Of a DNA stretch of 15,821 bases, positions 1-6,086 are shown one piece after another. The DNA is from Thermoanaerobaculia bacterium (GTDB lineage: Bacteria > Acidobacteriota > Thermoanaerobaculia > Multivoradales > UBA5704). The DNA lies in the NCBI GenBank assembly GCA_030150965.1, contig JASLEW010000757.1, positions 1 to 15,821 of the forward strand, read 5' to 3'. The notes beneath the pieces were generated by a model. It saw only the letters and a list, made by a program, of their open reading frames with translations. It made no database searches and was not told the origin of the DNA. The stretch's first letter is position 1, and the number at the start of each line of letters is the position of its first letter. The translations under genes were made by a program, and so were the position numbers.

Positions 1-86
1 CGGCGGCCCACGAGCGCGCCGGACGCGCCGCGGCGCCGGCCCGTGGCCCCCGAGGCCCCGAGGCGCCCCAAGGCCGCGGGCCCAGA

Positions 87-126
87 GCCCCGAGCCGCCG
101 AGGCCGGCCGCGTCGGCCTCGGGGCG
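87..126 (+). promoter_or_regulatory. Possible leader with two competing hairpins before the sulfite reductase operon
   Basis: Bases 1-175 hold no gene I can support. They do hold two overlapping inverted repeats. CCGAGGCCG (98-106) pairs perfectly with CGGCCTCGG (114-122) across a 7-base loop. GCCCCGAG (87-94) pairs perfectly with CTCGGGGC (119-126). Both use 119-122, so the two pairings exclude each other, which is the layout of an attenuator-type leader. CCGAGGC also recurs at 50-56 and 58-64. In such GC-rich DNA this may be chance, and the structure could instead belong to the 3' end of an upstream gene. No convincing -10/-35 pair is visible. Confidence 0.25.
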
Positions 127-175
127 CAGGGCCACAGGAAGCGCCGGCAGGCGCGAGGAGCACAGGAGACCGTCG

Positions 176-1885
176 ATGCCGAAAGCCCCCGAGACCGAGC
201 CGGACTGGGAGCTGGTCCGCAAGCGCAACTTCGTCGAGCGGCTGAAGCACGAGAAGGGTGGGCTCGCGGTCCTCGACGACCTGCCGGCGATGATCGCCGC
301 CGGCTACGAGGCGGTGCCGGAGGAGGACATGGTGCGCCTCCAGTGGTATGGCCTCTACCACGACAAGCCCAAGCTCGGCCGCTTCATGATGCGGGTCAAG
401 ATCCCCGGCGGCATCCTCACCCCCGCCGGCCTGCGGACCATCGGCGAGATCTCGCGCCGCTTCGGCCGCGATCACGGCGAGCTGACCACGCGCCAGAACA
501 TCCAGCTCCACTGGCTGGAGATGGCTCGCCTGCCCGAGATCCTGGCGCTGCTCGACGGCGCCGGGCTCACCACCGCCGGCGCCTGCGGCGACAACGTCCG
601 CAACATCACCGGCTGCCCGGTCGGCGGCGTCGACCGCGGCGAGCTGTTCGACTGCCGCGCCGTGCTGCGCCAGGCGGCGGACACCTTCCTCGCCCACCGC
701 GAGTACTCGGACCTGCCGCGCAAGCACAAGATCACCATCTCGGCCTGCCCGCTGCAGTGCAACGCGCCCGAGATGCACTGCATCGCGCTCCTCGGCACCC
801 GGCGCGACGGCGGCGCTCCCGGCTTCGCGGTCAAGGTGGGCGGCGGCCTCTCCACCTGGCCGCGCCTGGCCGACGACCTGGGCGTCTTCGTGCCGCTCGC
901 CGACGCGGTCGCTGTGCTGCGCGCGATCCTCGACGTCTGGCGCGAGGACCGGCGCTACCGTCTGTCGCGCGCCCGCGCCCGGCTCAAGTTCATGGTCGAC
1001 GACCTGGGGCCGGAGCGCTTCCGGCGGCGCGTCGAGGAACGGCTCGGCCGGCCGCTCGCCGACGGCGCGGCGCCGCCGGCGCCGGCAGGCGAGCACGACC
1101 ACCAGGGGATCCATGCGCAGCGCCAGGAGGGGCTGGTCTACGCCGGCTTTCCGGTCCACCTGGGACTCGCGAGCGGCGAGCAGATGGTGCGCCTCGCCGA
1201 CCTGGCGGACGAGCTGTCGCGCCGCGGCGCCGCGGCGGGCTCCGGCACGGCGCCGGCGGTCGAGATCCGGCTCACCCGGCGCCAGAACCTCATCCTCGCC
1301 AACCTCCCCGCGGAGCGGGCCGGCGAGGCGGTCGAGCGCGTCGCGGCCATCGGCTTTCCGCTCGCGGCGGGCGCGCTGCGCCGCCTGGCCATCGCCTGCA
1401 CCGGCAACCCGTTCTGCAACTTCACCGTCGCCGAGACCAAGAGCCGCCTGCACCAGATCATCGCGCACCTGGAGGACGCCTTCGGCGCCGGCGCCGCCGC
1501 GCTCGGCGAGCTGCGCCTCAACCTGGACGGCTGCCCGCACGCCTGCGCCCATCACTGGATCGGCGACATCGGCCTCCAGGGCACGACGCTGCGCGAGCGC
1601 GGCGCGGCCGGCGAGCGCATCCAGGGCTACGACCTCTTCCTGCGCGGCGGGCTGGGCCGCGACGCCGCCATCGGCCGGCCGGTGCTGCGCCGCGTCCCCG
1701 GCGACGCCGTCCACCTGGCCATCGAGCGCCTCTGCCGCGCCTGGCTCGCCGGGCGGCGGGAGGGCGAGCCCATCCAGCAGTTCTTCCTCCGTCACAGCGA
1801 CGAGCAGCTGATCGAGCTCGCCGGGGTGCCCGGCGAGGCGGCGGCCGCGAGCGGGCGCGAGACCAGGATCCCAACCGCCGTCTGA
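176..1885 (+). CDS. sir: Siroheme/4Fe-4S nitrite/sulfite reductase (assimilatory sulfite reductase type)
   Basis: This 569-residue protein has the length of single-subunit, ferredoxin-type sulfite or nitrite reductases, which reduce their substrate by six electrons. The siroheme/4Fe-4S ligand pattern is intact: C408-TGNPF-C414 (C-x5-C) and C453-PHA-C457 (C-x3-C). The N-terminal half-repeat is recognisable from GACGDNVRNITGCPVGG and ISACPLQCNAPEMHC, and TTRQNIQLHW and LTRRQNLILANLP mark the paired parachute domains. The ATG at 176 is preceded by AGGAG (164-168) with 7 bases of spacing. The frame is open back to the window start, but that stretch is Pro/Arg-rich and unlike the family. CysH follows after 17 bases and siroheme synthesis genes lie downstream, so sulfite is the likely substrate. 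Sequence alone does not exclude nitrite. Confidence 0.93.
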   Translation: MPKAPETEPDWELVRKRNFVERLKHEKGGLAVLDDLPAMIAAGYEAVPEEDMVRLQWYGLYHDKPKLGRFMMRVKIPGGILTPAGLRTIGEISRRFGRDHGELTTRQNIQLHWLEMARLPEILALLDGAGLTTAGACGDNVRNITGCPVGGVDRGELFDCRAVLRQAADTFLAHREYSDLPRKHKITISACPLQCNAPEMHCIALLGTRRDGGAPGFAVKVGGGLSTWPRLADDLGVFVPLADAVAVLRAILDVWREDRRYRLSRARARLKFMVDDLGPERFRRRVEERLGRPLADGAAPPAPAGEHDHQGIHAQRQEGLVYAGFPVHLGLASGEQMVRLADLADELSRRGAAAGSGTAPAVEIRLTRRQNLILANLPAERAGEAVERVAAIGFPLAAGALRRLAIACTGNPFCNFTVAETKSRLHQIIAHLEDAFGAGAAALGELRLNLDGCPHACAHHWIGDIGLQGTTLRERGAAGERIQGYDLFLRGGLGRDAAIGRPVLRRVPGDAVHLAIERLCRAWLAGRREGEPIQQFFLRHSDEQLIELAGVPGEAAAASGRETRIPTAV

Positions 1886-1902
1886 CGGCGAGCGAGGCAC
1901 CG

Positions 1903-2754
1903 ATGATGCAACAAGCTGTCGTGGTCCCCCTGCACCCTGCCCGGCCCGAGCCCAAGCCGCTCTCCCGCCCTGCGCGGCAGCGCGATCTGCTGGACGAGTT
2001 CGAGGCCGGCCGGCTGGCCAACGATCTCGACTTCGCCACCCCCCAGGAGGTGCTGGAGTGGGCGCTCGGGAGGTGGCATCCGCATCTGGCGCTCTGCACC
2101 AGCTTCCAGGCGGAGGGGATGGCCCTGCTCGACATGGCCTGGCGCATCAACCCCGAGGCGCGGCTGTTCACCGTCGACACCGGGCGCCTGCCGCAGGAGA
2201 CCTACGAGCTGATGGAGCAGGTCCGCGCGCGTTACGGCGTGACCATCGAGGTCCACCTGCCGGACGCGGCGAGGGTCGGGCGCATGACCACGCGCTTCGG
2301 CCCGGACCTGTTCCGCCGCTCGGTCGAGGCGCGCCTGCTGTGCTGCAGCCTGCGCAAGGTCGAGCCGGTGCGCGCGGCCCTCGACGGGCTCGACGCCTGG
2401 GTGACCGGGTTGCGCCGCGACCAGTGGGCGAGCCGGGCCAACATCAGGAAGATCGAGATCGATCACGACCACGGCGGCCTGGCCAAGATCAATCCCCTGG
2501 CCGACTGGACGGCCGAGGAGGTGCGCGAGTACAACCGCGTGCACGGCGTCCCCGAGCATCCGCTGTACGCGCGGGGATTCACCAGCATCGGCTGCGCGCC
2601 CTGCACCCGCGCCACCGCCGCGGGCGAGGACCCGCGCGCCGGCCGCTGGTGGTGGGAGAGCAACGCGCCCAAGGAGTGCGGCATCCACTGCCCGCTCGAG
2701 ACCGGCGGCCTGGAGCACGAGCTGGAAGCGCTGCTGCCCGGCGGTGGGGAGTGA
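1903..2754 (+). CDS. cysH: 4Fe-4S adenylylsulfate (APS) reductase, CysH family
   Basis: This 283-residue thioredoxin-dependent reductase turns APS into sulfite and AMP, the step before the upstream sulfite reductase. The PAPS-reductase fold shows as LALCTSFQAEGMALLDM (near 62-78) and FTVDTGRLPQETYELM. Two cysteine pairs, C147-C148 and C231-x2-C234, are the 4Fe-4S ligands that separate APS reductases from cluster-free PAPS reductases such as that of E. coli. The catalytic KECGIHC motif has C259 and C263. The start is one of two adjacent ATGs (1903 or 1906) after GAGG at 1894-1897. A much longer ORF continues upstream in this frame to base 43, but it is a shadow of the sulfite reductase. No ATP sulfurylase is in the window. 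The next gene starts 3 bases after the stop. Confidence 0.93.
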   Translation: MMQQAVVVPLHPARPEPKPLSRPARQRDLLDEFEAGRLANDLDFATPQEVLEWALGRWHPHLALCTSFQAEGMALLDMAWRINPEARLFTVDTGRLPQETYELMEQVRARYGVTIEVHLPDAARVGRMTTRFGPDLFRRSVEARLLCCSLRKVEPVRAALDGLDAWVTGLRRDQWASRANIRKIEIDHDHGGLAKINPLADWTAEEVREYNRVHGVPEHPLYARGFTSIGCAPCTRATAAGEDPRAGRWWWESNAPKECGIHCPLETGGLEHELEALLPGGGE

Positions 2755-2757
2755 GGG

Positions 2758-3426
2758 GTGACGGACACGGCGGAAGGTGGCACCGGGAGCAGCGGGGAGG
2801 GCGACGGCCGCGACGACCGCGGCGATGGCGGCAACGGCGGCAACGGCGGCGCGGTTGGCGGGGTCCCGGCGCCGGATGCGCCGCGCCGGGAGGCCACCGG
2901 CATGGCGCCGGCCAGGGCGCGGCAGGAGATCCCGGACCGGGGGGCGGATGCGGCCCGGCAGGAGAGTCCAGCCATCGTGCTGGATGCCGGGGAGCGGGAG
3001 GTGCTGGAGGAGGAGATCGCGGCGCTCGCCGGGGCGCTGCGCGACCCCGAGGCACGGGCGGCCTATGGGACGCTGGCGGCGGCGGTGAGCGCCGGGGAGG
3101 TGCCGGCGGCGCTCGGCCGGCGGCTGGAGACGGTGCTGGAGCTGTCGCTCGGGAGCGGCCGGGCGCGGCGGATGCACGGCGCGGAGCACGAGGCGGCGCT
3201 GCGGCGGGTCTTCTTCCAAACCGCGGCCGGCAGCGCGCTGCGCCGCCAGGCCGAGGAGGTGACGCGCGCCCTGGGCGCGATGGCCGGCCAGGTGCTCGCG
3301 GGCGTGGCGGTGACCGCGGCGTCGCCCGGGGTCTTCCGCCTGCAGCTGGCGACCGACCGCTGCCGGCTGACGATCGAGGTGGGGCGGGATGGCGTGGCGC
3401 TCGCCCAGGCCGAGGTCGGGGGCTGA
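2758..3426 (+). CDS. Unrecognised protein in the sulfite reductase operon, Gly-rich N-terminus
   Basis: I do not recognise this 222-residue protein. Residues 1-60 are low-complexity and Gly/Asp/Asn-rich, including GGNGGNGG. From about residue 75 it looks folded: an acidic helical stretch (LDAGEREVLEEEIAALAGAL), a middle helical part with ARRMHGAEHEAALRRVFF, and a C-terminal part with alternating hydrophobics (GVFRLQLATDRCRLTIEVG) that looks like beta strands. There is no signal peptide, membrane segment or cysteine motif. The GTG at 2758 has GGGGAG (2746-2751) before it and lies 3 bases after the cysH stop, so coupled translation is likely. An alternative ATG at 2902, with GGGAGG at 2888-2893, would omit the Gly-rich part and give 174 residues. 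Its place between cysH and siroheme synthesis suggests a role in sulfur or siroheme metabolism, by context only. Confidence 0.75.
   Translation: MTDTAEGGTGSSGEGDGRDDRGDGGNGGNGGAVGGVPAPDAPRREATGMAPARARQEIPDRGADAARQESPAIVLDAGEREVLEEEIAALAGALRDPEARAAYGTLAAAVSAGEVPAALGRRLETVLELSLGSGRARRMHGAEHEAALRRVFFQTAAGSALRRQAEEVTRALGAMAGQVLAGVAVTAASPGVFRLQLATDRCRLTIEVGRDGVALAQAEVGG
2827..2850 (+). repeat. In-frame GGCGGCAAC tandem repeat coding Gly-Gly-Asn
   Basis: Two exact copies of the 9-base unit GGCGGCAAC (2827-2835 and 2836-2844) are followed by a partial copy, in frame within the N-terminus of the 222-residue protein. The same unit occurs at 4712-4720 and 4730-4738 inside the methyltransferase gene. 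It looks like local codon-repeat expansion rather than a mobile element. Confidence 0.6.
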
Positions 3427-3437
3427 GGGCCGGCGGC

Positions 3438-4172
3438 ATGGCGGGCTTCTACCCGGTCTTCCTCGATCTCCGCGACCGGCTGTGCGTGGTGGTGGGGGGC
3501 GATCCGGCGGCCGAGGGGAAGGCGCGCGAGCTGCTCGCCGCCGGTGCGCGGGTGGTCGTGGTGGCGGAGGTCCCGGGACCGGGCATCGAGGAGCTGGCGC
3601 GCGGCGGTTGCGTGCGCCTGCGGCGGCGGGCGTACCGCGACGGCGATCTGGCCGGCGCCTTCCTGGGCATCGCCACGCCGGGTGCCGGTGCCGGGCCGCG
3701 CGAGGCCGTCTGGCGCGAAGCCGAGCGGCGGGGCTTGCCGTTCAACAGCGTGGACGACCCCTGGCATTGCAGCTTCCTCGCCGGCTCGGTGGTGCGGCGC
3801 GGCGATCTGACCATCGCCATCTCGACCGGCGGCAAGGCTCCGGCGCTCGCGGTGCGGCTGCGGCAGCGGCTCGAGGAGCTGCTCGGCGGCCACCACGCGC
3901 GCTTCCTGGAGCTGGCCGGCACGGTGCGCGCCGCCCTGGCCGCCCGGCACCCCGACGCGGCGGGCGCGGAGCGGCGGCGCGAGCTGTGGTACCGGCTGGT
4001 CGATTCCGACGTGCTCGACCTGCTGCGCCGCGGCGACGAGGCCACGGCGCGGCGGCGCTTCGCCGAGATCCTGGGGGTCGAGCCCGCGGCCGAGGGTGCG
4101 GTGGCGGTCGAGCAGGGGACCGCGGCGGCGGCGGTGACAGTTACGGCTACGGCGGCGGCGGAGGCAGGATGA
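3438..4172 (+). CDS. Precorrin-2 dehydrogenase / sirohydrochlorin ferrochelatase (CysG N-terminal half)
   Basis: This 244-residue protein matches the N-terminal half of E. coli CysG (Met8p/SirC family), which oxidises precorrin-2 with NAD+ and inserts Fe2+ to give siroheme. Key stretches are YPVFLDLRDRLCVVVGGD (5-22, Rossmann strand), LPFNSVDDPWHCSFLAGS (100-117, the conserved VDD region) and LTIAISTGGKAPAL (124-137). Residues from about 145 to 220 match the CysG dimerisation and linker domain. The usual GGG-x-A nucleotide-binding motif reads GGDPAAEGKA (20-29), so the third glycine is Asp here. The last 25 residues are an Ala/Thr/Val-rich tail. The ATG at 3438 has GAGGG (3425-3429), 11 bases after the previous stop. 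The stop overlaps the next start as ATGA. Confidence 0.9.
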   Translation: MAGFYPVFLDLRDRLCVVVGGDPAAEGKARELLAAGARVVVVAEVPGPGIEELARGGCVRLRRRAYRDGDLAGAFLGIATPGAGAGPREAVWREAERRGLPFNSVDDPWHCSFLAGSVVRRGDLTIAISTGGKAPALAVRLRQRLEELLGGHHARFLELAGTVRAALAARHPDAAGAERRRELWYRLVDSDVLDLLRRGDEATARRRFAEILGVEPAAEGAVAVEQGTAAAAVTVTATAAAEAG

Positions 4173-5341
4173 GGGGGCTCGGCGGCGGGGCGCACGGCCG
4201 GAGGGGGATGCCCGGCGGCGAGGGGGCGGATGGCAGGACGAGGCTGAACGCCGGTGGCGCCGGCATCGTCTACCTGGTGGGGGCCGGGCCGGGCGATCCC
4301 GAGCTCATCACCGTGCGCGGGCTGCGCTGCCTGCGAAGCGCCGGCGTGGTGGTCTACGACCGGCTGGTGGACCCGCGCCTGCTCGACGAGGCGCCGCGGC
4401 ACGCGCGCCGGGTCTACGCCGGCAAGCGCCCCGGCCGCCAGGCGCTGCGCCAGGAGGAGATCAACGCGCTCCTGGTGCGCCAGGCGCGCGCCGGCCGGAC
4501 CGTGGTGCGGCTCAAGGGGGGCGACCCCTTCGTCTTCGGCCGCGGCGCCGAGGAGGCCCTGGCCTGCGCCGCCGCCGGGGTCGCCTGCGAGGTCGTGCCC
4601 GGCCTCACCAGCGCCGCCGCGGTCCCCGCCATCGCCGGCATCCCGCTCACCCACCGCGGGACCGCCGCCAGCTTCGGCGTGGTGACCGGGCACGGTGCGG
4701 GGGCGGGCCATGGCGGCAACCGCGGCGACGGCGGCAACGGCCGCGACGGCGGCAGCAGCAGCGGCGGCATGGCGAAGATGGGAGGCCTGGACGGCGGCGG
4801 CGGCGGCATTGCGAAGATGGGAGACCTGGACGGCAGCGGCGGCGGTATGGCGGAGATCGGAGACCTGGATGGCAGCGGCGGCAGCGGCGGCATGGGTGAT
4901 AGCGGAGACCTGGACGGCGGCAGCGGCAGCGGCGGCATGAGGGATAGCGGAGACCTGGGCGCCAAGGGCGGCCCCGGTGGAATCGGCGGCGCCGGCGGAG
5001 ATGCCCACGACTGGGGCGCCCTGGCGCGGCTCGACACCCTGGTGGTGCTGATGGGGGCCGCCCGGCTCGCCGAGATCGCGGCCCTGCTGCTGCGGCACGG
5101 CAAGCCGCCGGACACGCCCGTCGCGGTGATCGAGAACGGCACGCTCCCAAACGAGCGCGTGCTCACCGCGCCCCTGGCCGAGGTCGCCGAGATCGCCGCC
5201 TCTGCCGGGGCCGGCTCCCCCGCCACCATCGTGATCGGCCAAGTCGTGCGGCTGCGTGCCGAGCTGCTTCCGGCAAGCCGCTCCTTCGCGGTGGAGAGCC
5301 AACCGCTCAAAGCCGCGAAGGCCGCGCCGTCTCCCGGCTGA
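4169..5341 (+). CDS. cobA: Uroporphyrinogen-III C-methyltransferase (CobA/CysG C-terminal half) with a Gly-rich insertion
   Basis: This 390-residue SAM-dependent enzyme adds two methyl groups to uroporphyrinogen III to make precorrin-2, the substrate of the gene just upstream. Family motifs are intact: VYLVGAGPGDPELIT (34-48), VVYDRLVDP, RLKGGDPFVFGRGAEE (114-129), VPGLTSAAAVPAIAGIPLTHRG (from 143), VVTGH (171-175), W282 with LVVLMG, and VAVIENGT. In CysG about 8 residues separate TGH from the conserved Trp; here there are 106, made of Gly-rich tandem repeats. The N-terminal 30 residues are also Gly-rich. GGAGG at 4160-4164 precedes the ATG, which overlaps the previous stop by 4 bases. The enzyme is probably functional because the frame and all flanking motifs survive, but the insertion is very unusual. 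Confidence 0.9.
   Translation: MRGLGGGAHGRRGMPGGEGADGRTRLNAGGAGIVYLVGAGPGDPELITVRGLRCLRSAGVVVYDRLVDPRLLDEAPRHARRVYAGKRPGRQALRQEEINALLVRQARAGRTVVRLKGGDPFVFGRGAEEALACAAAGVACEVVPGLTSAAAVPAIAGIPLTHRGTAASFGVVTGHGAGAGHGGNRGDGGNGRDGGSSSGGMAKMGGLDGGGGGIAKMGDLDGSGGGMAEIGDLDGSGGSGGMGDSGDLDGGSGSGGMRDSGDLGAKGGPGGIGGAGGDAHDWGALARLDTLVVLMGAARLAEIAALLLRHGKPPDTPVAVIENGTLPNERVLTAPLAEVAEIAASAGAGSPATIVIGQVVRLRAELLPASRSFAVESQPLKAAKAAPSPG
4712..4972 (+). repeat. In-frame Gly-rich tandem repeats inside cobA
   Basis: The block has two parts. Bases 4712-4747 alternate GGCGGCAAC-like and CGCGGCGAC-like 9-mers. Bases 4763-4972 hold five degenerate units of 12-16 codons with the consensus GG-[MI]-x3-G-[DG]-L-[DG]-G, for example GGIAKMGDLDGS, GGMGDSGDLDGG and GGMRDSGDLGAK. 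Unit length varies by whole codons, so the reading frame is kept. There is no spacer/repeat alternation of CRISPR type. Confidence 0.85.
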
Positions 5342-5377
5342 CCTGAGCGGGGCCCTATCCGAGGAGTCCCTCGACCG

Positions 5378-5545
5378 GTGTCCGAGGTGAGCGGCACCGC
5401 CGGTGCCGCGCCTACCCTAGCGCTCGCGGCCGCATTGCTCGCCATCACCGCGATGCGCCCCCTCGCCCAGGGGCGGGGTGCCGGGGTCGGCGAAGCGCCC
5501 AAGCCGCGCTGGCATCTCTTGCGCATACAGATTCCATATGCATAA
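5378..5545 (+). CDS. Possible 55-residue single-pass membrane protein
   Basis: A GTG-started ORF fills the gap between cobA and brnT. Its product would carry one hydrophobic segment (APTLALAAALLAITA) and a basic C-terminus (KPRWHLLRIQIPYA). G+C rises from codon position 2 to 1 to 3 over the first 45 codons (about 69, 78 and 87 percent by my count), which is a coding-like pattern. GAGGAG at 5361-5366 is 11 bases upstream, longer than ideal. Against it: no family resemblance, a perfect hairpin inside codons 5-11, and a stop codon that lies within the likely brnT promoter. I treat it as a candidate only. Confidence 0.28.
   Translation: MSEVSGTAGAAPTLALAAALLAITAMRPLAQGRGAGVGEAPKPRWHLLRIQIPYA
5391..5409 (+). 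terminator. Perfect 8-bp hairpin downstream of cobA
   Basis: GCGGCACC (5391-5398) pairs perfectly with GGTGCCGC (5402-5409) around a 3-base loop, about 50 bases after the cobA stop. There is no T-run after it, so it is not a standard intrinsic terminator, though GC-rich genomes often use such forms. A second weaker stem, CGCCCC/GGGGCG, lies at 5456-5475. If the small ORF at 5378 is real, this hairpin lies within it. Confidence 0.35.
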
Positions 5546-5556
5546 TGGGCCATGCA
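5519..5556 (+). promoter_or_regulatory. Candidate brnT promoter and operator, possibly leaderless
   Basis: A small AT-rich island interrupts very GC-rich DNA. CATAAT (5541-5546) matches the -10 consensus in five of six positions. A weak -35-like TTGCGC (5519-5524) lies 16 bases upstream. The start codon at 5552 is six bases after the -10, about where transcription would begin, and there is no Shine-Dalgarno sequence between them. Overlapping palindromes cover the site: TATGCATA (5537-5544), TGCAT/ATGCA (5539-5543 and 5552-5556) and ATGG-G-CCAT (5545-5553). That fits an operator bound by the ribbon-helix-helix antitoxin BrnA, since BrnTA systems are known to autoregulate. Confidence 0.45.
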
Positions 5557-5827
5557 GGTCGAGTTCGACGCGAAGAAGGCCGCCGCGAATCTGGGGAAGC
5601 ATCGCGTCTCGCTCGACGAGGCAGCTGGCAGTCTGCTCGATCCCCTGGCGCTGGTACGCGAGGACGCGAGCGCCCAGGGCGAGGCGCGGTTCGTGCTGGT
5701 GGGCATCTCGGCCCGGGGTCGCCTGCTGACGGTCTGCTACGCCCTGCCCGACGAGGAGACGATCCGGCTCATCTCGGCCCGCAAGGCCACCGCCAAGGAG
5801 AAGCGCCAATATGCGACGGGAATATGA
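5552..5827 (+). CDS. brnT: BrnT family toxin of a type II toxin-antitoxin system
   Basis: This 91-residue protein has the layout of BrnT, a RelE-like RNase toxin. The N-terminus FDAKKAAANLGKHRVSLDEA (5-24) is the family signature (F-D-x-x-K-x-x-x-N-x-x-K-H-x-V-S), LLDPLAL follows, then RFVLVGISARGRLLTVCY (46-63), and the C-terminal basic motif IRLISARKATAKEKRQY (71-87). The stop codon lies 17 bases inside brnA, the usual coupled toxin-first order. The start at 5552 lacks a Shine-Dalgarno sequence, and the -10-like box just before it suggests a leaderless message. I see nothing to suggest the toxin is broken. Confidence 0.88.
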   Translation: MQVEFDAKKAAANLGKHRVSLDEAAGSLLDPLALVREDASAQGEARFVLVGISARGRLLTVCYALPDEETIRLISARKATAKEKRQYATGI

Positions 5828-6086
5828 CTTCAAGGGCGCCCGGCGCGCCAAGGACGTGCCGCACCTCGCCAAGCTCCAGGCGCAGGCCGCGCGCGGCAAG
5901 ACCCGCATCACCATCCTTCTCGACGCCGACGTCGTCGCCGCCTTCCGCGTCCGCGCCGAGCGCGAGGGCCGAGGCTACCAGACCCTGATCAACGCCGCTC
6001 TGCGCGCCGCCATCGCCCCGGAGTCCGCGCCGGTCACGGTCGAGGCCCTGCGCCAGGTGCTGCGCGAGGAGCTCCTCACCCGCTGA
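5811..6086 (+). CDS. brnA: BrnA family antitoxin (ribbon-helix-helix, DUF4415 type)
   Basis: This 91-residue protein is the partner of the upstream BrnT. It begins MRREYDFKGARRAKDV, close to the KEYDFS-type start of BrnA proteins. Residues 30-68 form the DNA-binding ribbon-helix-helix: KTRITILLDADVVAAF, then EGRGYQTLINAALRAAI. It would neutralise BrnT and repress the shared promoter. The 17-base overlap with brnT and AAGGAG at 5795-5800 support the start. The C-terminal tail (VTVEALRQVLREELLTR) extends beyond the core domain as an amphipathic helix. The last 11 bases overlap the end of a small ORF on the opposite strand. Confidence 0.88.
   Translation: MRREYDFKGARRAKDVPHLAKLQAQAARGKTRITILLDADVVAAFRVRAEREGRGYQTLINAALRAAIAPESAPVTVEALRQVLREELLTR

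Noticed and set aside
43..1902. Long open frame continuous with cysH, giving a 903-residue ORF
   Set aside because: Before 1903 the translation is Arg/Ala/Pro-rich and lies out of frame over the well-supported sulfite reductase gene. CysH proteins do not need such an extension, and a ribosome site precedes 1903.
4763..4972. CRISPR-like or RTX/EF-hand-like repeats in cobA
   Set aside because: The repeats are degenerate, in frame and without spacers, so not CRISPR. The DLDGSGG stretches resemble the start of an EF-hand loop or RTX nonapeptides, but the following hydrophobic and acidic positions do not fit, and the enzyme is cytosolic.
1792..5302. Long minus-strand ORFs (475 and 617 residues) across the sulfur operon
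   Set aside because: Both are compositionally biased antisense shadows of cysH, the siroheme genes and the repeat block.
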